From assembly GCF_000722765.2 (NCBI RefSeq), contig NZ_CP028415.1, forward strand, positions 316,501 to 380,500: 64,000 nucleotides of DNA, given 5' to 3'. Position 1 is the first letter of the stretch. The number at the start of each line of letters is the position of its first letter. Position numbers and translations under genes: made by a program. Below are positions 17,556 through 25,400 of the stretch, piece after piece. This DNA comes from Streptococcus mitis (GTDB lineage: Bacteria > Bacillota > Bacilli > Lactobacillales > Streptococcaceae). The notes under the pieces were generated by a model. It made no database searches. It was not told the DNA's origin and was given only the letters and a program-made list of their open reading frames with translations.

Positions 17556-17579
17556 AAATTGGATTCTAATGTATAAAAG

Positions 17580-17623
17580 ACAGATAGATGATACTTGGTA
17601 TTTATCAAGTGCCATCTATCTGT
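17580..17623. terminator. Hairpin terminator downstream of galE
   Basis: A perfect 11-bp stem ACAGATAGATG (17580-17590) / CATCTATCTGT (17613-17623) encloses an inner ACTTG/CAAGT stem. T-rich tracts lie on both sides, so it can act in both directions. It mainly serves galE on the minus strand. Confidence 0.75.
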
Positions 17624-17653
17624 GTTTTTATTTATGATTGATGTTGCTGCTAT

Positions 17654-18652
17654 TTATTCTAAAATGTTTTTACCTTCTTTAACACGCCAATGATAATCCG
17701 ATAAAATAATATCTTCAAGAGAGTAGCTAGCCTTCCAATCAAGATATTTTTTAGCTTTTGAGGCGTCTGCTAGGACGCTGGCTGGATCACCTGCACGGCG
17801 AGCAACAATTTCGTGTGGTATTTTTTGATTCAGTAATTCTTCGGCAGTTTTAAAGATTTCTTTGACGGTATAGCCTTTTTCAGTCCCTAAGTTAAAGATT
17901 TGAGAAGAACTGTCTTCTTGAAAGAGGTAGTTCATTCCTTTAACATGAGCCTGTGCAAGGTCCAAGACATGAATGTAATCTCGAATACATGAACCATCAC
18001 GTGTATCGTAGTCATCTCCAAATATTTTGAGGCTATCATTTTGTCCCAATGCGGTCTTGTTGATATTGGGAATAATATGAGTTGGATTTTTCACGCGCAG
18101 ACCGTTTGAAGCATCCATTTCAGCCCCAGCTACATTAAAGTAACGGAAAATAACATATTTCCAGTCGTAGCGATTGGCCATCCAGTAAATCATTCGTTCG
18201 CCCATCAGTTTTGTTTCTGCATAAGGGTTGACAGGGTCGAGCAGGGTATCTTCAGTTGCAGGCTTGTCAATACAGTTATTGCCATAGAGGGAAGCAGTCG
18301 AAGAGAACATGATTTTTTGAATACCAACTTCAGACAAGACTTTGAGAACTTGGTTCATACCAGCAACATTGGCAGTGAAGTATTTACTTGGATTTTCAAT
18401 ACTTTCGCTCACAACAATTTCACCTGCACAATGAAGAACAGCATCAATCTTATTTTCTTCTAAGTAAGCTTTTAGGGCACTAGCATCATAAACATCCAGT
18501 TGTTTAAAGCTAGCACGACTATCTACAGCTGAACGATTTCCTGTAGAGAGATTATCTAGAACATGTACCTGATAGCCAGCATTTAAAAGAGCTTTAACGG
18601 TATGGGAGCCAATATAGCCAGCTCCACCTGTAACAAGAATTGTTTTGGTCAT
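17654..18652 (-). CDS. galE: UDP-glucose 4-epimerase
   Basis: A 332-residue short-chain dehydrogenase/reductase. It has the N-terminal NAD-binding motif TGGAGYIGSHT, the catalytic serine region SSTASLYG and the YxxxK pair in NPYAETKLMGE. It interconverts UDP-glucose and UDP-galactose for galactose use and surface polysaccharide. SD AAAGGA lies 7 bases before the ATG. It is a single gene with its own promoter, flanked by a BOX element downstream. Confidence 0.93.
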   Translation of the reverse strand: MTKTILVTGGAGYIGSHTVKALLNAGYQVHVLDNLSTGNRSAVDSRASFKQLDVYDASALKAYLEENKIDAVLHCAGEIVVSESIENPSKYFTANVAGMNQVLKVLSEVGIQKIMFSSTASLYGNNCIDKPATEDTLLDPVNPYAETKLMGERMIYWMANRYDWKYVIFRYFNVAGAEMDASNGLRVKNPTHIIPNINKTALGQNDSLKIFGDDYDTRDGSCIRDYIHVLDLAQAHVKGMNYLFQEDSSSQIFNLGTEKGYTVKEIFKTAEELLNQKIPHEIVARRAGDPASVLADASKAKKYLDWKASYSLEDIILSDYHWRVKEGKNILE

Positions 18653-18680
18653 GATTTTTTCCTTTTTCTAGTTTTGTACT

Positions 18681-18709
18681 ATTTTAAAGAAATAAGAAGG
18701 CAAAGTCAA
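18681..18709 (-). promoter_or_regulatory. galE promoter
   Basis: On the minus strand TTGACT (18709-18704) and TAAAAT (18686-18681) are spaced by 17 bases, about 30 bases before the galE ATG. Confidence 0.7.
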
Positions 18710-18913
18710 CTATTTTCTGTAAATTTCATAAAAAAATTGAACAAATATAGTATTGAATTGTTTTTTGTTTGGAAATTAATAGTTTGGGTGGTCTTGGAAC
18801 AGTTCTTAGATTTCACCTCACATGCAAGAAAATACAAGCTTTTTCTAAGATAGAGCAAGACTAAGATACTAATTTAGAAATCCACCTTCCCGCTATCCTT
18901 CTCCTATAAAAAG

Positions 18914-18922
18914 TGGTAAAAT
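18914..18922 (+). promoter_or_regulatory. pepA extended -10
   Basis: TGGTAAAAT stands 24 bases before the pepA start, a TG-extended -10. The remaining ~200 bases between this and the galE promoter hold no convincing gene. Confidence 0.6.
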
Positions 18923-18946
18923 GGATGAAAGAAAGAAGGAACTGAA

Positions 18947-20011
18947 ATGACAACATTATTTTTAAAAATCAAAGAAGTAACAGAACTTGCTGCGATCTCA
19001 GGTCATGAAGCACCTGTCCGTGCTTATCTTCGTGAAAAGTTGACACCGCACGTGGATGAAGTGGTGACAGATGGCTTGGGTGGTATTTTTGGTATCAAAC
19101 ATTCAGAAGCTACGGATGCACCGCGCGTCTTGGTTGCTTCTCACATGGATGAAGTTGGTTTTATGGTCAGCGAAATCAAGCCAGATGGTACCTTCCGTGT
19201 CGTAGAAATCGGTGGTTGGAATCCTATGGTGGTCAGCAGCCAACGTTTCAAACTCTTGACTCGTGACGGTCGTGAAATCCCTGTAATCTCAGGCTCTGTC
19301 CCTCCACATTTGACTCGTGGAAAGGGTGGGCCAACCATGCCAGCTATTGCAGATATCGTCTTTGATGGCGGTTTTGCGGACAAGGCTGAGGCAGAAAGTT
19401 TTGGCATCCGTCCTGGCGATACCATTGTACCAGATAGTTCTGCAATCTTAACAGCTAATGAAAAAAATATCATCTCAAAAGCTTGGGATAACCGCTACGG
19501 TGTGCTCATGGTTAGTGAGTTAGCAGAAGCTCTGTCAGGTCAAAAACTTGGCAATGAACTCTATCTTGGCTCTAACGTCCAAGAAGAAGTTGGTCTTCGT
19601 GGTGCTCATACTTCCACAACTAAGTTTGACCCAGAAGTTTTCCTAGCGGTTGACTGCTCACCTGCTGGTGATGTTTATGGCGGTCAAGGCAAGATTGGAG
19701 ATGGAACCTTGATTCGTTTCTACGACCCAGGTCACTTGCTTCTCCCAGGGATGAAGGATTTCCTTTTGACAACGGCTGAAGAAGCTGGTATCAAGTACCA
19801 ATACTACTGTGGCAAAGGCGGAACAGACGCTGGCGCAGCCCATCTGAAAAATGGTGGTGTCCCATCTACAACAATCGGTGTTTGCGCTCGTTATATCCAT
19901 TCTCATCAAACCCTCTACGCTATGGATGACTTCATAGAAGCTCAAGCTTTCTTACAAGCTTTGGTGAAGAAATTGGATCGTTCAACGGTTGACTTGATTA
20001 AAAATTATTAA
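18947..20011 (+). CDS. pepA: Glutamyl aminopeptidase PepA
   Basis: A 354-residue M42-family metallopeptidase. Zinc ligands are visible in SHMDEVGF (His, Asp), KAWDNRYG (Asp), NVQEEVGLRGA (catalytic Glu and ligand Glu), VDCSPAGD and the C-terminal YIHSHQT. It removes N-terminal Glu/Asp from peptides in the cytoplasm, so it is a downstream partner of peptide import. SD AAAGAAGGAA precedes the ATG. The next gene follows after 19 bases. Confidence 0.92.
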   Translation: MTTLFLKIKEVTELAAISGHEAPVRAYLREKLTPHVDEVVTDGLGGIFGIKHSEATDAPRVLVASHMDEVGFMVSEIKPDGTFRVVEIGGWNPMVVSSQRFKLLTRDGREIPVISGSVPPHLTRGKGGPTMPAIADIVFDGGFADKAEAESFGIRPGDTIVPDSSAILTANEKNIISKAWDNRYGVLMVSELAEALSGQKLGNELYLGSNVQEEVGLRGAHTSTTKFDPEVFLAVDCSPAGDVYGGQGKIGDGTLIRFYDPGHLLLPGMKDFLLTTAEEAGIKYQYYCGKGGTDAGAAHLKNGGVPSTTIGVCARYIHSHQTLYAMDDFIEAQAFLQALVKKLDRSTVDLIKNY

Positions 20012-20030
20012 ACTTAAGGAGGTGGTAGGG

Positions 20031-20327
20031 ATGGTAGAATCAAACCTAGAAAGCCTTGTAAAAGATCTTTACAATCATGCTCGACATGATTTGAGTGAAG
20101 ATTTAGTTGCTGCTCTCCTAGAGACTGCTAAAAAACTACCTACTACAAATGAGCAATTGCTGGCAGTTCGTCTCTCGGGTCTAGTCAATCGTGAATTGCT
20201 CCTAAATCCCAAACATCCAGCACCTGAATTGATAAACTTGGCTCGTTTTATCAAAAGAGAAGAAACCAAGTACAGAGGAACCGCAGCTTCTGCGCTTATG
20301 TACGGGGAGCTCTTTAAAATGCTTTGA
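20031..20327 (+). CDS. Putative bacteriocin immunity protein (enterocin A immunity-like)
   Basis: A 98-residue, mostly helical, soluble protein without membrane segments. Size and pattern (four amphipathic helices, ELINLARFIKREETKYRGTAASAL, quoted in part) resemble the EntA_Immun family. Recognition is by general resemblance only. The ATG at 20031 has the strong SD AAGGAGG 8 bases upstream. An alternative GTG at 20022 overlaps that SD. It is transcribed with pepA and its stop lies inside the terminator stem. No bacteriocin gene is nearby, so it would be an orphan immunity gene. Confidence 0.55.
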   Translation: MVESNLESLVKDLYNHARHDLSEDLVAALLETAKKLPTTNEQLLAVRLSGLVNRELLLNPKHPAPELINLARFIKREETKYRGTAASALMYGELFKML

Positions 20328-20352
20328 TTCCATTGTGAATCAAAGCATTTTT
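20316..20352 (+). terminator. Terminator of the pepA operon
   Basis: AAAATGCTTTGATTC (20316-20330) pairs perfectly with GAATCAAAGCATTTT (20337-20351), followed by more T residues. The stem includes the upstream gene's stop codon. Confidence 0.9.
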
Positions 20353-20404
20353 CTATATGTTAGAAAAGCAATTCTTGGTGAGGAGAAGAAAAAGCCATCC
20401 CATT

Positions 20405-20510
20405 TATACTCTTCGAAAATCTCTTCAAACCACGTCAATGTCGCCTTGCCGTACTCAAGTACAGCCTGTGGCTAGTTTCCTAGTTTGTGCTTTGATTTTC
20501 ATTGAGTATT
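20405..20510 (+). repeat. BOX element, A-C type
   Basis: It opens with boxA TATACTCTTCGAAAATCTC, continues through AACCACGTCAATGTCGCCTT, and passes directly into boxC ending TTTTCATTGAGTATT. No boxB is present. It lies between the convergent ends of the pepA operon and the Na/Pi symporter gene, 18 bases from the latter's stop. Confidence 0.88.
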
Positions 20511-20528
20511 AGGATAGCTTCTTGGATA

Positions 20529-22160
20529 TTAGATTTGTTCTGCGATGACCTTTTCAGCTAGATTCATAGCGTGGTCTGACACACGAGTGTAGTGAGAAAT
20601 GATGTCGATAAAGTTGACCCCAGCTTGCGTTGAACATTCCCCCTTGTTAAGGCGTTTGATGTGGGTCTTTCTGAGAACACGTTCCATATTGTTGATTTCT
20701 TTATGGCGTTCAATCAGACTTTGAGCTTTTTCGATATCATTGTTTTCCACGCTATCAAGGGCATCCTTGATAAAGCCAGTAGTTTTTTGATAAATATCAG
20801 CCAATTCCTGCAAAGCAGCTTCAGAGAACTCGACATTTTTACGTTGAAGGTAGTCAGTCAGATTGATTAGGGCTTCTGCATGATCCCCAATCCGTTCCAA
20901 ATCACGGGATGAATCAAGGATGTTGGTGAGCACTTCACTTTCTTTCTGGCTAAGGGCTTCACTTGAAAGAGTAATCAGGTAACGAGTCAATTTTTCATCA
21001 ATGGTATTGATGGCTTCTTCTGTCTTGTGTCCTTTTTCAGCAACTTTTTCATTAAGGTCAATGATGTAGTTATAAGAAAGGTCAAAGGCTTTAGAAGCAT
21101 AATTTCCTAAGTGAAGGAGTTCTTTCTTCGCATTTCCGAGAGCGATTGATGGAGCTTGCTTAATCAAGTGTTCATCAAGGTAAAGCGGCTCGTACTTGAC
21201 AACTTCATCTTCACCAGGGATGAGCTTGGTTACAAAGTAGGCCAAGGCTCCGATGAATGGAAATTGTACAATGGTGTTACTTACGTTAAAGGCACCGTGC
21301 GAGAAGGCTATAGTCATCTCAGGTGAGAGGTGAAGGAGTACTTGGAAGTACTCAATCATAGCAGTGAAGGGGCCTAATAAAATTAAGCAAAGAATGGTCC
21401 CTAAAACGTTAAAGGTAACGTGGGTTGCAGCAACACGTTTCGCAGAGACATTGGCTCCAGCTGCCGCGATGATAACTGTTAGGGTTGTCCCAATATTATC
21501 CCCGAAGAGAACTGGTAGAGAACCTTTAAGGTCAAGGAATCCACCTGCATAGAGACCTTGCAAAATCCCGATTGTCGCAGAAGAAGCTTGGATGAGAACG
21601 GTAATCACTGCACCGGCAAAAACTCCTAACACAGGATTTTGTCCCAAGGTTACCATATATTCCTTGAATTGTGGTAAATCTTTAAGAGGACTCATACCGG
21701 CACTGATGAGGTTGAGGGCGTAGAAGATTCCCCCTACACCAAACAGGATGCGCCCGATATTGTTTGCTGTTCTGTTTTTTGTAAAGAAGAGGAACATGGT
21801 TCCAAGGAAAATCAAGGGTAAAGCATACTCACCAAGCTTGAAACCGATGATAAAGGAAGTAACTGTGGTTCCGATGTTGGCTCCCATGATAATTCCGATA
21901 GCCTGTCTAAGAGTGAGAAGACTAGCGCTGACCAGTCCAACCGTGATAACTGTAACCCCTGTACTTGACTGAATCAGGGCAGTCACGACAATTCCGACTA
22001 GAACACCTAGAAAGGGATTGCTGGTGTACTTGTCAATGTAAAAACGAAGGCGATCTCCAGCAGCTTGTTGCAAACCGTCTCCCATGGTCTTGATACTATA
22101 TAAGAATAATCCTAGACCACCTAAAAAGTGAAATAAAATTTCCTGCCAATTAATGGACAT
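20529..22160 (-). CDS. Na+/phosphate cotransporter with PhoU-like domain
   Basis: A 543-residue NptA/YjbB-type transporter. Two inverted Na_Pi_cotrans repeats carry the paired QSS motifs (ALIQSSTGVT and VLIQASSAT), with about eight to nine membrane helices in the first ~310 residues. The C-terminal ~200 residues are a PhoU-like helical domain (about 345-540). It moves phosphate or a related anion with sodium. It is a single gene. On the minus strand GGAGGAAAAAG lies before the ATG. Confidence 0.88.
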   Translation of the reverse strand: MSINWQEILFHFLGGLGLFLYSIKTMGDGLQQAAGDRLRFYIDKYTSNPFLGVLVGIVVTALIQSSTGVTVITVGLVSASLLTLRQAIGIIMGANIGTTVTSFIIGFKLGEYALPLIFLGTMFLFFTKNRTANNIGRILFGVGGIFYALNLISAGMSPLKDLPQFKEYMVTLGQNPVLGVFAGAVITVLIQASSATIGILQGLYAGGFLDLKGSLPVLFGDNIGTTLTVIIAAAGANVSAKRVAATHVTFNVLGTILCLILLGPFTAMIEYFQVLLHLSPEMTIAFSHGAFNVSNTIVQFPFIGALAYFVTKLIPGEDEVVKYEPLYLDEHLIKQAPSIALGNAKKELLHLGNYASKAFDLSYNYIIDLNEKVAEKGHKTEEAINTIDEKLTRYLITLSSEALSQKESEVLTNILDSSRDLERIGDHAEALINLTDYLQRKNVEFSEAALQELADIYQKTTGFIKDALDSVENNDIEKAQSLIERHKEINNMERVLRKTHIKRLNKGECSTQAGVNFIDIISHYTRVSDHAMNLAEKVIAEQI

Positions 22161-22203
22161 TTCTTTTTCCTCCGAAAAATAATAACGGAATTTCTCCTAT
22201 TCT

Positions 22204-22232
22204 ATTTTAAAGGATAAAAGTAAATCTAACAA
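22204..22232 (-). promoter_or_regulatory. Promoter of the Na/Pi cotransporter gene
   Basis: On the minus strand TTGTTA, a 17-base spacer and TAAAAT, 44 bases before the ATG. Confidence 0.55.
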
Positions 22233-22333
22233 GTGTTAAGCTAAGATTTTAGAAAGAAAATTCGTTAGAATAGGCCTTAATTATATTAATTTTACCAATT
22301 TCTAACCTAGATATAGGTATTTCCTTTTATATA

Positions 22334-22361
22334 TTGACATTTAAAAGAAATATTTTAAAAT
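22334..22361 (+). promoter_or_regulatory. Promoter of endoD
   Basis: TTGACA (22334-22339), 16 bases, TAAAAT (22356-22361). The ~100-base leader holds a hairpin AAAGAAAG/CTTTCTTT at 22408-22430 whose loop contains TTAAGCG. AAGCGCTT at its centre resembles a CcpA cre core, though the outer positions do not match. Confidence 0.65.
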
Positions 22362-22463
22362 GAGGGAGGAATTATCTTGGTCCCTGTGATTGGGATAAAA
22401 ATTTTATAAAGAAAGTTAAGCGCTTTCTTTTATGCAACAAAATCAATCTTTTAGGAGGAAAAA

Positions 22464-25400
22464 ATGAAGAATCCATTTTTTGAAAAACGTTGTCGTTACA
22501 GTATTCGTAAGTTATCAGTAGGAGCCTGCTCGCTGATGATTGGGGCTGTTTTATTTGCTGGTCCAGCCTTGGCTGAAGAAACTGCAGTTCCTGAAAATAG
22601 CGGAGCTAATACAGAGCTTGTTTCAGGAGAGAGTGAGCATTCGACTAATGAAGCTGACAAGCAGCATGAAGGAGAACATGCTAGAGAAAACAAGTTAGAA
22701 AAGGCAGAAGGAGTAACGACAGCATCTGAAACTGCTTCGCCAGCAAGCAATGAAGTTGCAACTACTGAAACTGCAGAGGCAGTAAGCGTAGCTAAACCAG
22801 AGGAAAAACCAAGTGAGGTGGCTGCAGAAACACCATCTGCAGAAGCAAAACCTAAGTCTGACAAGGAAACAGAAGCAAAGCCTGAAGCAACTAGCCAAGG
22901 AAATGAGTCTAAGCCAGCAGCAGAAGCTAATAAGACTGAAAAAGAAGTCCAGCCAGATGTCCCTAAAAATACAGAAAAAACATTAAAACCAAAGGAAATC
23001 AAATTTAATTCTTGGGAAGAATTGTTAAAATGGGAACCAGGTGCTCGTGAAGATGATGCTATTAACCGCGGGTCTGTCGCCCTCGCTTCACGTCGGACAG
23101 GTCATTTGGTCAATGAAAAAGCTAGCAAGGAAGCAAAAGTTCAAGCCCTATCAAACACCAATTCTAAAGCAAAAGACCATGCTTCTGTTGGTGGAGAAGA
23201 GTTCAAGGCCTATGCTTTTGACTATTGGCAATATCTAGATTCAATGGTCTTCTGGGAAGGTCTCGTACCAACTCCTGACGTTATTGATGCAGGTCACCGT
23301 AACGGGGTTCCTGTATATGGTACACTCTTCTTCAACTGGTCTAATAGTATTGCTGATCAAGAAAAATTCGCTGAAGCTTTGAAGCAAGACCCAGATGGTA
23401 GCTTCCCAATTGCCCGTAAATTGGTAGATATGGCCAAGTATTATGGCTATGATGGCTATTTCATCAACCAGGAAACAACTGGGGATTTGGTTGAACCTCT
23501 TGGAGAAAAGATGCGCCAGTTTATGCTCTATACCAAGGAGTATGCTGCTAAGGTAAACCATCCAATCAAGTATTCTTGGTACGATGCTATGACCTATAAC
23601 TATGGACGTTACCACCAAGATGGTTTGGGAGAATACAACTACCAATTCATGCAACCTGAAGGAGATAAGGTTCCAGCAGACAACTTCTTTGCTAACTTTA
23701 ACTGGGATAAGGCTAAGAATGATTACACTATTACAACTGCCAACTGGATTGGTCGTAATCCTTATGATGTATTTGCAGGTTTGGAATTGCAACAGGGTGG
23801 TTCCTACAAGACCAAGGTCAAATGGAATGACATTTTAGATGAAAATGGGAAATTGCGTCTGTCTCTTGGTTTGTTTGCCCCAGATACCATTACAAGTTTA
23901 GGAAAAACTGGTGAAGATTATCATAAAAATGAAGATATCTTCTTTACAGGTTACCAAGGTGACCCTACTGGTCAAAAACCAGGTGACAAAGATTGGTATG
24001 GTATTGCTAACCTAGTTGCAGACCGCACGCCAGCAGTAGGTCATACCTTTACTACTTCCTTTAATACAGGTCATGGTAGAAAATGGTTCGTAGACGGTAA
24101 GGTTTCTAAGGATTCTGAGTGGAATTACCGTTCAGTTTCAGGTGTTCTTCCAACATGGCGCTGGTGGCAAAAATCAACTGGTGATAAGTTGAAAGCAAGC
24201 TATGATTTTGAAGATGCTTATAATGGTGGAACTTCTCTCAAATTTGCAGGGGATCTTTCAGGTGCGACCAAGCAAGATGTGAATTTGTACTCTACTCGCT
24301 TGAAGGTGACAGATACAACTAAATTGCATGTTGCCCACAAAGGAGGCAAAGGGACCAAGGTTTATGTAGAATTTGCAACCAAGAAAGATTATACCTACGG
24401 TGATGAAGCTGCCCGTAAAGAATTGACAGTTTCAGATAACTGGACTACCGATGATTTTGATTTGAGTGCCTTGGCAGGTAAAACAATTTACGGTATTAAA
24501 CTCTATTTTGAAAATGACAAAGACTTAAAAGGTTATCAATTTAACCTGGGGCAATTGACCATCAGCAATAATCAAGATGCTCCTCAGGCACCAACCACAG
24601 TAGCTGTAGCCAAACAAGTCCTTAAAAATGCCCAAGAAGCGGAAGCAGTTGTGCAATTTAAAGGCAACAAGGATGCAGATTTCTATGAAGTCTACGAAAA
24701 AGATGGAGACAGCTGGAAATTACTAACTGGTTCATCTTCTACAACTATTTATCTACCAAAAGTTAGCCGTTCAGCAAGTGCTCAAGGTACAACTCAAGAA
24801 CTGAAAGTTGTAGCAGTCGGTAAAAATGGAGTTCGTTCAGAAGCTGCGACAACAACCTTTGATTGGGGCATGACTGTAAAAGATACCAGCCTACCAAAAC
24901 CACTAGCTGAAAATATCGTACCAGGTGCAACAGTTATTGATAGCACTTTCCCTAAAACGGAAGGTGGAGAAGGTATCGAAGGTATGTTGAATGGTACCAT
25001 TACCAGTCTGTCAGACAAGTGGTCTTCTGGACAATTAAGTGGTAGTGTGGATATTCGTTTGACCCAGCCACGTACAGTTGTTAGATGGGTGATGGACCAT
25101 GCTGGAGCTGGTGGAGAATCTGTAAATGACGGTTTGATGAACACCAAAGACTTTGATCTTTATTATAAAGATGCGGATGGTCAATGGAAGTTGGCTAAGG
25201 AAGTTCGTGGCAATAAAGCCCATGTTACAGATATTACCCTTGATAAACCAATCACAGCTCAAGATTGGCGTTTGAATGTCGTTACTTCTGACAATGGGAC
25301 TCCATGGAAGGCTATTCGTATTTATAACTGGAAAATGTATGAAAAGCTTGATACAGAAAGTGTCAATATTCCGATGGCCAAGGCTGCAGCTCGTACTTTA

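Noticed and set aside
17367..17576. 69-codon open frame with an internal amino-acid repeat
   Set aside because: It lies entirely within the BOX element. The repeat in the protein is simply the duplicated boxB, and there is no SD.
18602..18853. 83-codon plus-strand frame overlapping the start of galE
   Set aside because: It begins inside galE, has no SD, and the region is explained by the galE promoter and AT-rich spacer.
22408..22430. CcpA cre in the endoD leader
   Set aside because: The centre AAGCGCTT fits but the outer TG and CA positions of the cre consensus do not. Mentioned with the promoter only.
22496..23002. 168-codon minus-strand frame opposite endoD
   Set aside because: An antisense shadow of the low-complexity Glu/Ala/Lys region. 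The composition (Ser/Ala/Val/Phe) is what that region gives on the other strand.
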